Assembly: GCA_033439765.1 (NCBI GenBank)
Contig: JAULSN010000004.1
Coordinates: forward strand, 3,544,001 to 3,608,000
Direction: 5' to 3'
DNA length: 64,000 nucleotides
DNA from: Lasiosphaeria ovina
Lineage: Eukaryota; Ascomycota; Sordariomycetes; Sordariales; Lasiosphaeriaceae
In this document: in pieces, positions 11,831 through 23,314 of the stretch
How positions within the stretch are numbered: the stretch's first letter is position 1
Layout of the letters: each line of letters opens with the position of its first letter
The notes under the pieces: model-generated
What the model was told of the DNA's origin: nothing
Database searches by the model: none
What the model saw: the letters and a program-made list of their open reading frames with translations, nothing else
Translations under genes and position numbers: made by a program

Positions 11831-12468
11831 TCCATATTATATCACCGTGCCTACCGCATGTCCTTCACGGCCTTTCACCTACACTCACTCTTTCATTTTA
11901 CTTGACTCAGTCGCAAGTCTCGCGCGAACCCTTGATCCCAAGACTAACGCAGGCCTTTCGACTTTCTAGACAACTCCCTCCGCCGACATTTCATACTCGA
12001 CGTGCTTTGGACGGTTCTAGACTCTCACACCGGAGTAGCGAGGTAAGTAAGGAATAGGTGGCGAAGCCCCGACAGGACAGGTTAGAAGAGTGAGGAGGAG
12101 GTCATCCCAAGTCTGGTTTCTGCGGCAACCTGCTACTCCCAAGCACCCCTCTACCTATCTCCCACCTCAGATATCTCTCACTCTCCCAACATACTCCACT
12201 TCTTACCGCACCTGACCAGAGACCAGCTGGGCCATTTGCCTACAGAGGGCCCCCGTACTTTGCACTTTCCTCATCCCCTAAATATATCGACCTGCGGTCT
12301 TCGTCCTTCTCCTTCTTGACGCACACAACCACCTTCTCTCATCACTCAAGGATTCTGTACATGTCGCAAATCCAATGCACACAGCATCTAATCGGGCCCC
12401 GAATACAGGACTAATTTCGACCTCTGAGCTTTGACTCTAGACATCTCAATCTGCGACAACTCGGCAAA

Positions 12469-13948
12469 ATGCCTGCCAATTTCAAGACCTACGAGTCACA
12501 GGCCAGACTGGTGGCCGCCATTGTCGCTGCTCATCCCGAGCTGCGGCTTAACTACAAAGGTAAGGTGGCAGACACGCCTTCATGTCAACAACTACCATGT
12601 CTTGCCCTCTCTCTCCATCAAATGGCATCGTCACTCCCAGCCCCCAATGCTATTTGACTCTCTGAAGTGTCAAGGATACCGAAGACGAGCAGTCCAGTAT
12701 CCGTCGCACGAGAGAGAGGACAAAAACCTGGTTTCCCCTCTTCCTTTTGCTATTTCTGTTTCTGTTTCATTTCTTTCTACATGTCCGTTCGTGGGAAAAA
12801 ATGGGAGAGATGGCTGATTCTTGGTATCAGCCATCGCCGCACACTATGGCAAATCGCAGACTATCTCGGCAATGGAGCACCGCTTCAGGCCAGTACGCCA
12901 TCAAGCGGAAGCAATTCGCCAAATGGTCGAGCAGAAAATCGACCCCGAGTCGGTCAACATTCTCGACATGTCCAAAGATGGTACGGATTATCATACTGTT
13001 GCACACAAAGACTCCTCGTTCATTCATTCATCGTCACATACCACGTCACTACATCTTCTTTTCTGTATATCTATTTTCTGTATATCGTGATCGCGGCCTC
13101 TATTGGCTTCTTCTTTTCTTCGTCTCGCATCATATAATATGCCTTTGTCCTACACAGACTTCCACACAAACAGACATGGCTCTTGCTAACAAGCGCCCTC
13201 TGCAGATATCGCCAAGTTCTTTGGCGAGTCAACCACAGATGGAATACAATTCCATTTCCGCAGCGTGAAAGCGAACGCGGACAAACTGAAGTCTGCTGTC
13301 GAGACCGGTGGCGACCCGGTCGCGTCCTTTGGTCAGGCCAGTACCCCGACCACTCCTGGATCGCGTAAACGGGCAAGAGCTCCCGCTGCCGCCCCCAAGT
13401 CGAACAGTGGCAAGAAAATGACTCCAGGCAGTGTCTCTCGTCGAAATACTCCGAAGAAGAATTACAAGGAGCCGACAGATAAGGACGAGGATTCCGAGTC
13501 ATTGGACTATGATGTACTCGACGAGGACACGCCGACCAAGAAACGCATGAAGGAAACGCCCATGAAAAACACGACAGGAAAGTCGAGAGATGAGATTTTG
13601 GCCGAGCGCCGCGCCAGGGCTGAGCAGGCCGCGAACAACGCCATACATGCGTCATTCTCGTCTGCCGTGAACCGATCGGGAACTGTGAGGGCCACGAGCG
13701 TGGGCAGTCCGTCTGACATTGAAATCTTGACTCCCGATGAGTATCAGCAGCAGCGCCACCACCGCGCCCCCGTGTCTGCCGTCCACGAGGCCATGTCAAA
13801 GCTCAAGAAAGAAGCCCAACAGCCGTCGCTTGACAATATCGCCCCCTACGTAGGTGGCAATAACCTCTTTAATGGCATTGACATCACGGGCCAGAGCGCC
13901 CACTCACTCTTTGGTGGTGATATGACGGACGACTTCGACACCATCTGA
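12469..13948 (+). CDS. Myb-like/helix-turn-helix nuclear protein, unknown function
   Basis: Three exons: 12469-12559, 12831-12980 and 13206-13948, about 327 residues, all joins in phase 1. Seen: two HTH-like halves at the N-terminus. The first is LVAAIVAAHPELRLNYKAIA with AMEHRFRPVRHQAEAIRQMV; the second starts DIAKFFGESTTDGIQFHFRS and ends VKANADKLK. This is the pattern of a fungal Myb-like module in which a helix pair ends in -F-R--(K/R)-(E/A)A. The rest is low-complexity and basic (SRKRARAP, PGSVSRRNTPKKNYK) with a possible helical stretch DEILAERRARAEQAANNA. Nuclear location and DNA binding are inferred. I do not recognise a named ortholog. Confidence 0.83.
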
Positions 13949-15918
13949 TACGTGGGATCAGTCTTGTTCGACTATCCATCACCCGTCGACTAGAGAGAGA
14001 GTGGCAGGGGACGAGACCGAGAGTTGTTTTCTTCATCTTGTTTTCCCTTCTCCTCTCCAAAGCCACGGATGAGAACGAAAATGGAGGAGCTGTTTTTCTC
14101 AGCCATAAATCGCCATATCTTCTCGGTCTCTTTGATTTTCTCTTTCTTTCTTTCTTCACATTCCGGATCACGGAATGGGGCGAACTGGATGGATGGTTTT
14201 TGCCCTCTGTATATTTGACATGTCACGCAACAACGACACCAACACAACACAACACACAGCAATACATACCAACACACAACACACGAATTCATGAGGAGAA
14301 AGGGAGGAATAATCTGGCCTAGGTCACATGGAGGAGGAGGATGATGATGATAATGATGATGGGATAGAGCTTGGCGCGCGGCGTTGAACCCACCCCCGTC
14401 TGTTTTCTCTCTCTCTCTGTTGCTTGTTCTTCTTTCCGTCCTTGCGTCGTCGATTCTCGCCTTTCTCTCTTTTTCTCCATCGGCTCCTGCCTATCCGGGA
14501 TAAAGCAGCCTACCTGCTGCTTGGTTGGGTTTTGCCTTCTGCCATGGATAGAAACAAGGCTTGAACGGACGGAGAAAAGGGGCGGAACATGAATACGAGG
14601 AACACAAGCACCCACAACATTTTTTTACGGCTCATCATGGATGGCTTCACGGAGTTTTCTCCCCTCCCTTCTTTTTCTCTTCCTTCGGAACAAATACCAC
14701 GACACATCAACCAACGGCACGGCGAAAAAAGGGGATCGATTAATATTGCTTTGCGTTTACAGGGCGGTCTCGCGCTGCCTTTGCGACTTGGGGTGGGTGG
14801 GGGGACTGGTTAGGTTTCTTTTTCTTTTTCCAATGGGCTTTGAGATTTGGCCGGTGGTCTCGTTTCCTTTTTTCAGTTTGTCTGTTTCGCGAATTCGACG
14901 GCGGATGGGTCCAGCAAGCCAAGGATGTTTTTCCCTTTGCTTACAGTGTCTAGTTTTTCTTTTTCGAAGGACCGGGCGGACACACGGACAGGACGACAAG
15001 GCAGATCAAGAAAGGGATACATAGGGATGGGAACCCCCCGAAACAGGTGGACTTTGGGGGACTAATAATAGGCCTCTAGGCCTTTGACACCCAATGTTAT
15101 TCTAGGAAGAGGTCTCGTAGGTGTCAGATGGCTAGACGCAGACAGATCTTTCTCCCCTAGCTAGACGGAAACCAGGCACACCACCCATAACAATTGATCA
15201 TTAAAACCCAAACTCTCACTGATTATGAGGTTGCTTATTGTGAGTTGTTCTTGTCAACCTTGAGCCGCGTAGACCGAGATACAATCCAATCCCTGAATGC
15301 TTGTTAGCGGGGGACTTTCCAAAAATTTAAAAGGCTTAAATACCTTACGGCTCTCCCTAAAGACTTTTCGCCGAGGGGGGGTAAAATCCATGAGAATATC
15401 TATTTTAGAGTCCTAGAGGCCCATCTATCCTCCAAGGATGCCTGCCTACCTGGGTAATAAAGGCTTTTCCTGGCCGTTGTACGAATATTCGCTAGGGTGT
15501 AATAATTACTCTGCTTAAGTACTCATTACGCCAACAAGCATTCAGGGATTGGACTGTAGACTGCGATACGAGTCCCGTCTTATTAAGATGTTGACTGGAA
15601 TCGGGCTGGATCATAGGCTAACCAACATGTCACATAGAGTGCATGCAACCACGTCTGGCAACGACAATGTGGAAACAGACGGCGTGGCCACCAAAAATGG
15701 CACTCTCCTATTCATCCCTGAATACTCTGTTGAACACCACAGACAACTTCCACTCCACCAACCCAGAGCGAGCTACCTTGTTAAATCCTGTAAATGTTCA
15801 CCTTTTTGCTTTTACCCAATCCTGTCCAATCTAAATCTCCCTCCTTGCTATGCTTCCAATATTTGCAGGAAATCACGAGTCGCTAGATGAATAGTCCTCA
15901 CTGCAAAACCCCGCCCTT
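13949..15918. other. Intergenic spacer between convergent genes
   Basis: No gene supported. It contains CT- and T-rich tracts, a GAGGAT/GATGATGAT tract near 14331-14362, and the TIR element copy at 15282-15556. Confidence 0.5.
15282..15556 (+). mobile_element. Miniature inverted-repeat element, copy 1 (complete)
   Basis: Left end CAATCCAATCCCTGAATGCT and the reverse complement of the right end CAGTCCAATCCCTGAATGCT form terminal inverted repeats of about 28 bases that continue into TGTT(A/G)GCG. Both ends are flanked by TA (15280-15281 and 15557-15558), as expected for Tc1/mariner-type insertion. It is 275 bases long with no coding capacity, so a non-autonomous element (MITE). Confidence 0.88.
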
Positions 15919-18000
15919 CTATTTGAGTAGCAGATCCCACAGGGCTTCCCCGTCGACAAAGTCGTGGTGGATGATATTCACTAGCCACGCGTCGCGGCAA
16001 ATGTTCTCCAGCAGCTTCTCGCTGTCGGAGCCCTTGCCGTAGACCTTTGCCCACTCGCCCCAGATTCCAAACGCCTCCTCGCTCCACGCGCGGAAGCTGA
16101 CCTCCTCGATAATGGTGGGGGTGACAATCTCCTTGCCGGGGAATACGCCCCATGTCACGGCATTGGTGCTAGCCTCGCGGACGTGCGGCCTTCCCTCCGA
16201 GTTCACCGTCGGCTGGTTAGAGTCGGAGCTGACAAAGTCGCCGGCCACGTTGGTGGCGTAGAAACATATCGTGTCCTTCATCTCGGGCCGCGTGAGCTTC
16301 GCCTCAAGGACCTTCCAGTCGGCCGACGGCAGGAAGAACTCGACAAAGGCCTTCTGGAAAACGAATCCGTTCTGCGGGCCCCAGCCGAACGTCGGATCGT
16401 TGGATCGGAGTCCGTTGACCGCCGGTTGCGAGGCCAGACTCCACCAGCCTTTGGAGTTGAGCCTAATCAGAGTCTCCCTGATGGCATCGGTCTCGGCGTT
16501 GAACCCCTCCTCGCTCCATGGGATCGCCGACAATTCTCCCTTGAGGTGGCGGATAAATATGCGATTGATGTCTTCGCTAACCTTTGGCGTACCCCACAGC
16601 TGAAGAGCCTGTGCCACGGTGACATGCAAGCTCACGCCGTAGCCGTCAATCTGGCCATAGGCAGGAGATCTGGCGTCTCCCCACCTGCCATTGGGGAAAT
16701 CGTCCCAAGTCGCCTCGCGGCCCAACACACCCTCGCCCTCCGAGATGGCTAGCGTGTTGGCTCTGGTATTTACCGGCTCCGCTGGAATGCTAGCCTCGAG
16801 AGCTGTCGCTTCGTAGTCGGGGTATGAGGCGGGCCGTCCCAAGACAATGACCCGGTTTCGGGGGTCCGAGGCAACGGAAGACTTCCGCCTCGTTATTCCA
16901 TGAAACGAGTCGTCGGGCGTGGACCCGTTGACGTGCATAACAGCGATCTCGGGTATGGGGTTTCCTATTTCCAGCGTTTCTTCCTCGGGGGTGCTGGGGG
17001 GGATCAACCCTGTACGTTCCACGATGAAGGATACGGCTTTCTCTAGGTTGAGCGTATAGAAATGGAAACCCTGCGGCCCGGGCGTCCTACTCTTCACCTC
17101 CTTGACCTGTTCGACCAGCTCGCTGAGAATGTCCACTCCAACCGCCTTGACCCTCTCGTCGTCTCCCTTAACAGCGTCCAAGCGGGCCATCAACGGCTCG
17201 GGGACCTTTGCGTGACTGAGCTTGGCCGTTCTTTTTATCATCTGGTAGCCCTGGATGGGCATGAGGCCAGGGATGATGAGTATGTCTTTAAAAACGCCGC
17301 TGGGATATTCTCTGAGAGTCTTCTCAAACGCGTCATAGGCGGCAACGTCAAAGAACAGCTGCGTCATGATGAAATCTGCCCCCGCCTGCGCCTTTTCGAC
17401 GAGCCAGGGCAAGTCGCGCTCCAGGTTCTGGCCCAAGGGGTGGCTCTCGTCGGCATGGCCCTCGGGGTAGCCAGCGACACCAATGCAGAAATAGTCCCCG
17501 TGGTGTTTCTTTATGTAGCGCACCAGGTCGACAGCCCACACAAACTCGTCGTCATCGTCGCCCGGGTCTGGGTCGTTGGCATCGCGGTACTCGGCCCGCC
17601 TCGGGGGATCGCCTCTAAGGGCGAGGATATTCCGGACGCCCAGAGCCTTGGCATCGTCCAAGGCCTTATCTATGAGATTGCGGCTCATATTGGTGCACGT
17701 GAGGTGGAGGCAGGTGGTGAGGCCCAGCTCGCGCTGGCAGATTTCGGCGAGCTCGAGGGATTTCTGGGCCGTGGAGCCGCCGGCGCCCCAGGTGACGTTG
17801 ACGAAGAGCGGGCGAAGGGCACGCGACATGCGGTCGAGGCGGTCGCGGAGGTTGGAGAAGCCCATGGCCGTCTTCGGAGGGAAGAACTCGAGAGACACGA
17901 AGCTCGCGTCGGCGGGCAGGGCCGCCACCTTGTCCGTAATCCTGTCCATTGCCGGGTCCCGCGGGGATCCCAATTGGAGGCTTGGGGGGGATTCGCCCAT
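15919..18000 (-). CDS. MET12: Methylenetetrahydrofolate reductase (Met12-type)
   Basis: A single exon of about 693 residues from the ATG at 18000; a second in-frame ATG at 17949 (MDRITDKVAALP) is an equally plausible start. Seen: VSLEFFPPKTAMGFSNLRDR, FVNVTWGAGGSTAQKSLEL, LTCTNMSRNLIDKAL, RNILALRGDPPR, YFCIGVAGYPEGH, QLFFDVAAYDAF and PGLMPIQGYQMIKRTAKLS, covering the FAD-binding TIM barrel (residues about 20-330). A C-terminal regulatory-type domain follows (ISEDINRIFIRHLKGELSAI, NGFVFQKAFVEFF). Family knowledge: it reduces 5,10-methylene-THF to 5-methyl-THF for methionine synthesis in the cytosol. VTWGAGGST matches the Met12 rather than the Met13 type; fungi usually carry both. An antisense ORF across this gene is a GC artefact. 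Confidence 0.93.
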   Translation of the reverse strand: MGESPPSLQLGSPRDPAMDRITDKVAALPADASFVSLEFFPPKTAMGFSNLRDRLDRMSRALRPLFVNVTWGAGGSTAQKSLELAEICQRELGLTTCLHLTCTNMSRNLIDKALDDAKALGVRNILALRGDPPRRAEYRDANDPDPGDDDDEFVWAVDLVRYIKKHHGDYFCIGVAGYPEGHADESHPLGQNLERDLPWLVEKAQAGADFIMTQLFFDVAAYDAFEKTLREYPSGVFKDILIIPGLMPIQGYQMIKRTAKLSHAKVPEPLMARLDAVKGDDERVKAVGVDILSELVEQVKEVKSRTPGPQGFHFYTLNLEKAVSFIVERTGLIPPSTPEEETLEIGNPIPEIAVMHVNGSTPDDSFHGITRRKSSVASDPRNRVIVLGRPASYPDYEATALEASIPAEPVNTRANTLAISEGEGVLGREATWDDFPNGRWGDARSPAYGQIDGYGVSLHVTVAQALQLWGTPKVSEDINRIFIRHLKGELSAIPWSEEGFNAETDAIRETLIRLNSKGWWSLASQPAVNGLRSNDPTFGWGPQNGFVFQKAFVEFFLPSADWKVLEAKLTRPEMKDTICFYATNVAGDFVSSDSNQPTVNSEGRPHVREASTNAVTWGVFPGKEIVTPTIIEEVSFRAWSEEAFGIWGEWAKVYGKGSDSEKLLENICRDAWLVNIIHHDFVDGEALWDLLLK

Positions 18001-20402
18001 GGGCGAGCTAGTGGGAGCGTGTTTTATTTGAAGGTTTCCGGAGCTTGTCGACGGAGGGTCGGCGAGGGATCGACGAGGAGGCGGTGTGGGCGCGGCGAGG
18101 GCGACCAATAAATGATTAATGAGACAATGGCTTGGACACGGGCCGGGACCTGGAGGTCGGACGAAACTAAACTAGCCAGAGGGCCGGGAAGGGGTCACAA
18201 CCTAAGGGGGCACGACGAGCCTTTTTGACTCTTGGAGGCTTGGGTGGGCAGGCTTAGAGCTCTCTTCGGGCTTTGTCACGGCGAGGCAACTGCCCCTCCT
18301 ACCTTCGGAAGACGGAGGGCAAAACGATAGCCTACCCCACACTTTACGTACCGGTCAAGTGCGTGGGGTAAAAATCATGGCGTAATGTGTCTCGATTTGT
18401 GGGGACACAAGACCCCTTGGCAGCAGTCCCGGGCATTGCACCGAGTTTGCTGCCCGCACTTGGGAGCCCAAAACGGCGCCCGGTTCAGCAAATCTGCGAA
18501 TTCTGCTTGGCCACAGACGCGGGCTGGCCGCCAAATTCAAGTCAGGTGGCTTGGTATACAGACGCAGGATTCCTGCAGCCGTCCATCTTTAGACATGAAT
18601 GCTTCTCGTTGTCGCGGAAAGGCCGCCCGGCCTTGCCACAGCTCTGTCCAACCCCCACATCCCAACACGTTTGGGGGGAGAACGTGCTCTCTTCAGATTG
18701 CCGATGCTAATTCCATTGGCTGCACTAGGATCAAGGCTATGATGGTGGCTAAGATAGTCGAGCGACACGGAAAAACGAAGGGTTCAGGGTTCAGGATCCA
18801 GACCATATGACTACCGGTGCTGCGGTCTGCAAAGCTGCAACGACGCCAGGCCCAAGACCCCCAGCCTGCGGACCGGATAATAAATCCGAACCCTAGCCAG
18901 TACTGGTCCGGCAGGCTGAACCCCAGACCAACATCCGACGGGATGTCCGTACGGGATATGGGAAGTGCAGATAGAGAAACAGTAGCACAAATTCAAGATC
19001 CTCCAGCAGCTATCCGTGTGGAGAGCATGGCCCATTGCTGGACCCCTTCATTCGGCCCTGACTGAGTCGGCCGATCCTGTGCACTCGCAGAGCCTCACTC
19101 GAGACGGCCTGTGTAAGGGTCGAGTGACCTGGAAAAGGATATATGCAACCCTACACCGGATAATGTTAGCTCCCGAGACAGCCAATACCGGGATTCCAAA
19201 CAAAAAGGCTGATGCGAAAAAGGTTCAGAGTTATTGCCGTGTTATCCTCACATTCAACCCATGACCATTGAACCTCTTCAGTTGAAGATGGTTCCGTCAT
19301 TGCTGAGTAGGCTTACCAGATATTTTGTGTTCATCATTCCATGCGTGCGCAACAACAGAAGAGAGGTAAAGAAAGAGACTTACCGAAGACGTATGAAGAA
19401 AAGAAGGAAAACAACACATACTCAGCCAACCTTGCAGCCGAATGTGTTTTACCAGTAGCTCGACCGCTTGTGCGTCTACTGTGTACGTGGCACCAAACAG
19501 GCAGGAAGAAATGTCCTAATCTTGCTTCAGGTCATCACCGCATCATGGACGCCGCGCAAATGGGGCACTCGTGATGATGGTTTTAAGCAAGGGCAATTTA
19601 GAGGAGTTGATCTCGACGCACGTTCGAAATCGTCCAGCACCGTGGAGGTGGAATGTGCTGGCGAATGGTTTTTCGCTTGTGGTCTGTGATTGGAAAAAAG
19701 AAGAGAGCAAACGGAGAGGGAATTTTAAGCTTGGAGCTCTTGTAGACCACGCGCCGGCCAGTTTTGTGCCGGCGCTCACCGCCTCAAACGTCTTGTAGGG
19801 CCCTGGCGCCAACCCGGGCTAGCTTCCCTGCAGACCGCCAGTGGCCAGTCATGTTAGCATTTAGGTGCGGTGGAGTTTAGAGACCCGCCGCTGGTGTCGC
19901 CGCTGGCCATTGCGGTCAAAGATTTGTTCTTTTTCACGATTGAATCGATATCCTCAAAAACCCAACCTCACCTTCCTCCACGCCTACCGCCCGCGCCTAG
20001 CCTTTCATAGCCCCAATTCCGCCTATAAGTAATCGATATAACGTCCCATGCGCCATTGCACCTCTGCTTCAAGACCGTTCAGACCCCAACTCTCCCGATT
20101 GAAGCCTTGTCGCCATCAAGGTCTCCTGACATCATCTGCCCTCCCGCCCAAAGTCCAGGTCACTTCGTGAAAGGCGTTAAACCCCCTGCTGCCGCGCCGC
20201 TTGACGTTCTCAGTCACCCTTTCGCGCCCACAACACCCTTTCCGTCCCGACTTCCCGACCGGTCAACTGCTCGCGCGCTTCGTCTTTCATTCGTTCGACC
20301 CCAGGCGCCGTTTGTCTTCGTTTCGCTTCCTGGCGCCGCTGTTGACGGGGTTGCACGCTCGTCTCGAGACCTTCTCAACGAGGTTCCCAGTCCGACGTCT
20401 TC
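18001..20402. other. Divergent intergenic region between MTHFR and eIF4E-2
   Basis: No gene supported. The right part (about 20056-20402) is an open reading frame that runs into the eIF4E-2 gene but lacks an ATG in a sensible context, and reads as leader sequence. Confidence 0.5.
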
Positions 20403-21677
20403 ATGGATAATATATGGAGTCGCCGTGCCAAGTGAGTCGAGTGTTCTGGTCTTTTTTTGCTTGCCGACGCCTCCAAATCCGCACGAAAGAGTCTGGTCGC
20501 AAGGCACGGACGCCTGGCTAAATATAGTTCCTGATAGCTCGAGCAAGCTTTCCCTCTCAACGTCTGGCTCTGGCGGCCTGGGCGACAGCTCCTCCGGACG
20601 CAACGCCACCCCTAAGCGATTTGGCGGTGATAGCTCGTCCCACGGCAAGCCCAACCCGTTCAACGCAGTTCCCACTCCCGTCACCAGCGGCCTGGCATCT
20701 CCCACAGGCAACGCATCGAGCGCATTTGGACTGGGCTCTGGTGCATTCGCCTCATTCGGCGCCAAGACCCCCAAGTCACCTGGAAACCCCTTCGAGGCGG
20801 CCTTGGGCTCTTCGGTTGTCAAGACGCCATCGGCTGAGAAATCTGCAAATGATGGTGGTCTAGGCGGCAATAAGGCGATCGGGAAGCCGTCGTCAAACGC
20901 GTCCCTGGCCGAGTCGGGTAAGAACACCTTAGGATCATCGTCAACCATCTCGGCCTCGGGAGGATCGGCCCACCAGCTGCGCAATAGCTGGGCTTTCTGG
21001 TTCCGACCACCTATTTCCAAGGCCAACGGGTTCATCGAGTACGAAAAGACTCTGCACCCGATTGCCGCCTGCGACACGGCCGAAGAGTTCTTCGCCGTGT
21101 ACGAGCACCTCAAGCGGCCTTCTGCTCTACCCATGGTCTCGGATTACCATCTCTTCAAGAAGGGGATTCGTCCAATATGGGAGGACGAGGAAAACAAGAA
21201 TGGAGGAAAATGGATTGTCCGCCTCAAGAAAGGGGTCGCAGACCGTTACTGGGAGGACTTGCTGCTTGCCATTATTGGCGACCAGTTTGGCGAGGCCAAC
21301 GATGAGGTGTGCGGCGCTGTGCTTAGCATTCGCAGCGGGGAGGACATTCTCAGCATCTGGGCTCGAGCGAATGGCCAGCGAGTCCTGAAGATTCGGTACG
21401 GCTGCCGACCACAATGCTTTCCCCATTCAACATTCTCTCCATTCGTACACTAACATGAAACAGCGAGACCATGAGACGAATCTTGACCTTTCCCCCGGAC
21501 ACCAAGCTCGAGTGGAAGAGCCACGACTCGAGTATCCAGCAGCGAACTGCCATCGAGGAGTCACGGCGTGAGAAGGCGAACAATCACTATCACGGCGACA
21601 AGCGGTCGTCTAAGCCACAGCTGCTGCAGCAACAGCAGCCGCAGTCTGAGGATCCGAAGAATTCGCTGAACTCGTGA
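20403..21677 (+). CDS. Class II eIF4E (eIF4E-2/4EHP-like cap-binding protein)
   Basis: Three exons: 20403-20431, 20538-21395 and 21464-21677, about 366 residues. The 29-base first exon reads MDNIWSRRA and joins in phase 2 to NSSKLSLSTSGSG. Seen: a disordered Ser/Gly/Pro-rich N-terminus (to about residue 160), then LRNSWAFWFRPP, HPIAACDTAEEFFAVYEHL, HLFKKGIRPIWEDEENKNGG, YWEDLLLAIIGDQF and DEVCGAVLSIRSGEDILSIW. The cap-sandwich Trp at the WEDEENK position is present; the first stacking position (human eIF4E W56) reads Tyr in GFIEYEKTL, as in 4EHP. Family knowledge: class II proteins bind the mRNA cap but act in translational repression. A Gln-rich tail ends the protein. Confidence 0.9.
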
Positions 21678-22317
21678 TCGCCTTGACGCCGCGCACCCCC
21701 CCTGGACCCTCCCCATATCTTCAGTAACGCACACTTCCGTAAAGACCCGCACGACAAGGTGCGGGTCAGGAAACAACATTAGCCGGCGAACCACCAAAAA
21801 GAAAACTCCAAAAAATCAAGCCTTCAGCCCCTTACGGTGTACAGTATCAGCAAAGCAAGCAAGCATTCACAGAATAATTTCAGCATGTCCCCGCAGAAGT
21901 CAACAATTACTGGTCTTTTATCCCACGTCTCTTCAGACCCTTTGGTCAGGTCTCTCTCGTGTGAGTTGGGCAGCAACAGTTTTTGTACTTGTCTTGCCCC
22001 AAAAAAAGAAATCGCAAGAGGACAGAAAGGGGAAGGGTGACGGGAAGTGGAAAAGGAGGGGGGAACAGACTCTGGGGGGGAGAAGAAACGAGCTGAACGA
22101 ACCAGGAAAGGGCGTCAGGCAGAGGCGTGAAATCCTCGATTTGCGTTTGCATCGTTTAAATGCACGATTATGGATTTATTGTAACTGTAGGGTACTGTAG
22201 CTATATTTCTCTCTGTCTCCGAAGGAAGGCGGGAAAATTTTAACACACAATAACTTCGCCGGACCGGCAATGCTATTAACAGACAAGCCCAGTTCGAGAT
22301 ATTTATGCTATAGTATG

Positions 22318-22526
22318 CAGTCCAATCCCTAAATCTTCGTTAGCGTGGTGTCTAAGGTAGACGCTTGCAAAGAATAAAAGCTACAACAAATACTCCGTAC
22401 ACCGACTAAGAAAAGCCTCTGATAGGGAGGTACCTATCTCTAGGAGAGAAAAGCCTCCAAGATTTTATAATCGGGCTTCTTGAAGTTATTGTCTCCCTCG
22501 GCGAAAAACCTTCAAGTATTAAATTG
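22318..22526 (-). mobile_element. Miniature inverted-repeat element, copy 2 (internally deleted)
   Basis: The left end CAGTCCAATCCCTAAATC matches the family TIR and is followed by TTAGCGTGGT. The interior shares GAGAGAAAAGCCTC and CTCCCTCGGCGAAAAACCTT with copy 4 in the same orientation. The other end is reduced to ATTAAATTG before TA, so most of the right TIR is lost. Confidence 0.7.
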
Positions 22527-22886
22527 TATACCCGTGAGGTGGCACCCGAGCTCAGGTCGTACATCCCCCATGGAAAGGTTCCCGACGGCGTGGACGGTAA
22601 CCTTTCTTTCCCTGGTTTCTGTTCTGCTAGGTATGTCCCGGGATTATTCCAGACTAGAACCTACATGCGTGCCGAACTATGGAGAGAGGAGGGGGTTATG
22701 TTATCTGCCTCTATTTACATATCTTTACACACTGACTTGGCTAGGTAGGCTGTCTAGCACCAGCACCAAGTTTTCTTTTGGAAAGGAAAAAGATAGGAAG
22801 AAAGAAAAAAAAAAAAACGGTCGGTAAACATAGCATTTCATGTTCGTTGATCCTGACTCTAACCTGACCTGACCTGCCCGCCCCCA

Positions 22887-22914
22887 TGTCCCCTGTCCCC
22901 TGTCCCCTGTCCCC
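22887..22914. repeat. TGTCCCC tandem repeat, four units
   Basis: Four perfect 7-base units followed by a variant TGTTCCT, in the spacer upstream of the SAD1 stop. Confidence 0.8.
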
Positions 22915-23314
22915 TGTTCCTAACGCGCGCCCATTTTCCCATTTTACAGACTTCGAAGCCTGTATGATTCACATACATGATGAACTTTCAGTATATACGT
23001 ACACTGTATACCGCACAATAACCACACACACACGGACAAACAGGTGCCCGAGACATTGCGGAATATCCGGATCCTCGTCCTGGTCTAATAGTTGGTATCA
23101 TAATTCTGCAATTAGAAAAAAAGGGGGATTTCATAATATGCTTTGTTACCTAGATATTTCGGGTTAATTTGATTGCAAGGCAGGATAATGGACCATGGGT
23201 ATAAAGGTCTTGTTTGGTATTCATGTCGTGGAAGTTTATCCTTATCAAGGGTGTCTTACAGAAAAAAAGAGAATTCAATAAGAAATAATGAAACGGGTAT
23301 AATGTATTTCATTG

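Larger units (their letters stand above)
10458..12468. other. Long intergenic region with duplicated blocks
   Basis: No protein gene supported over 2 kb. From about 10960 on it is strongly pyrimidine-rich on the + strand, with long T runs at about 10984-11017 and 11257-11275. Two pairs of direct duplications lie at 11415-11590 and 11663-11830. It may contain a long promoter and a leader with introns for the gene at 12469. Confidence 0.5.
21678..23314. other. Intergenic spacer between convergent genes
   Basis: No gene supported. It holds TIR element copy 2 (22318-22526), a TGTCCCC repeat at 22887-22914, and AT-rich sequence towards the SAD1 stop. Confidence 0.5.

Noticed and set aside
17062..18111. 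Open frame of 349 codons on the + strand across the MTHFR gene
   Set aside because: It mirrors the third-position GC of the true minus-strand gene and shows no protein family features.
20056..20402. Extension of the eIF4E-2 frame upstream
   Set aside because: The only starts are non-ATG. The first exon MDNIWSRRA with its donor at 20432 explains the N-terminus better.
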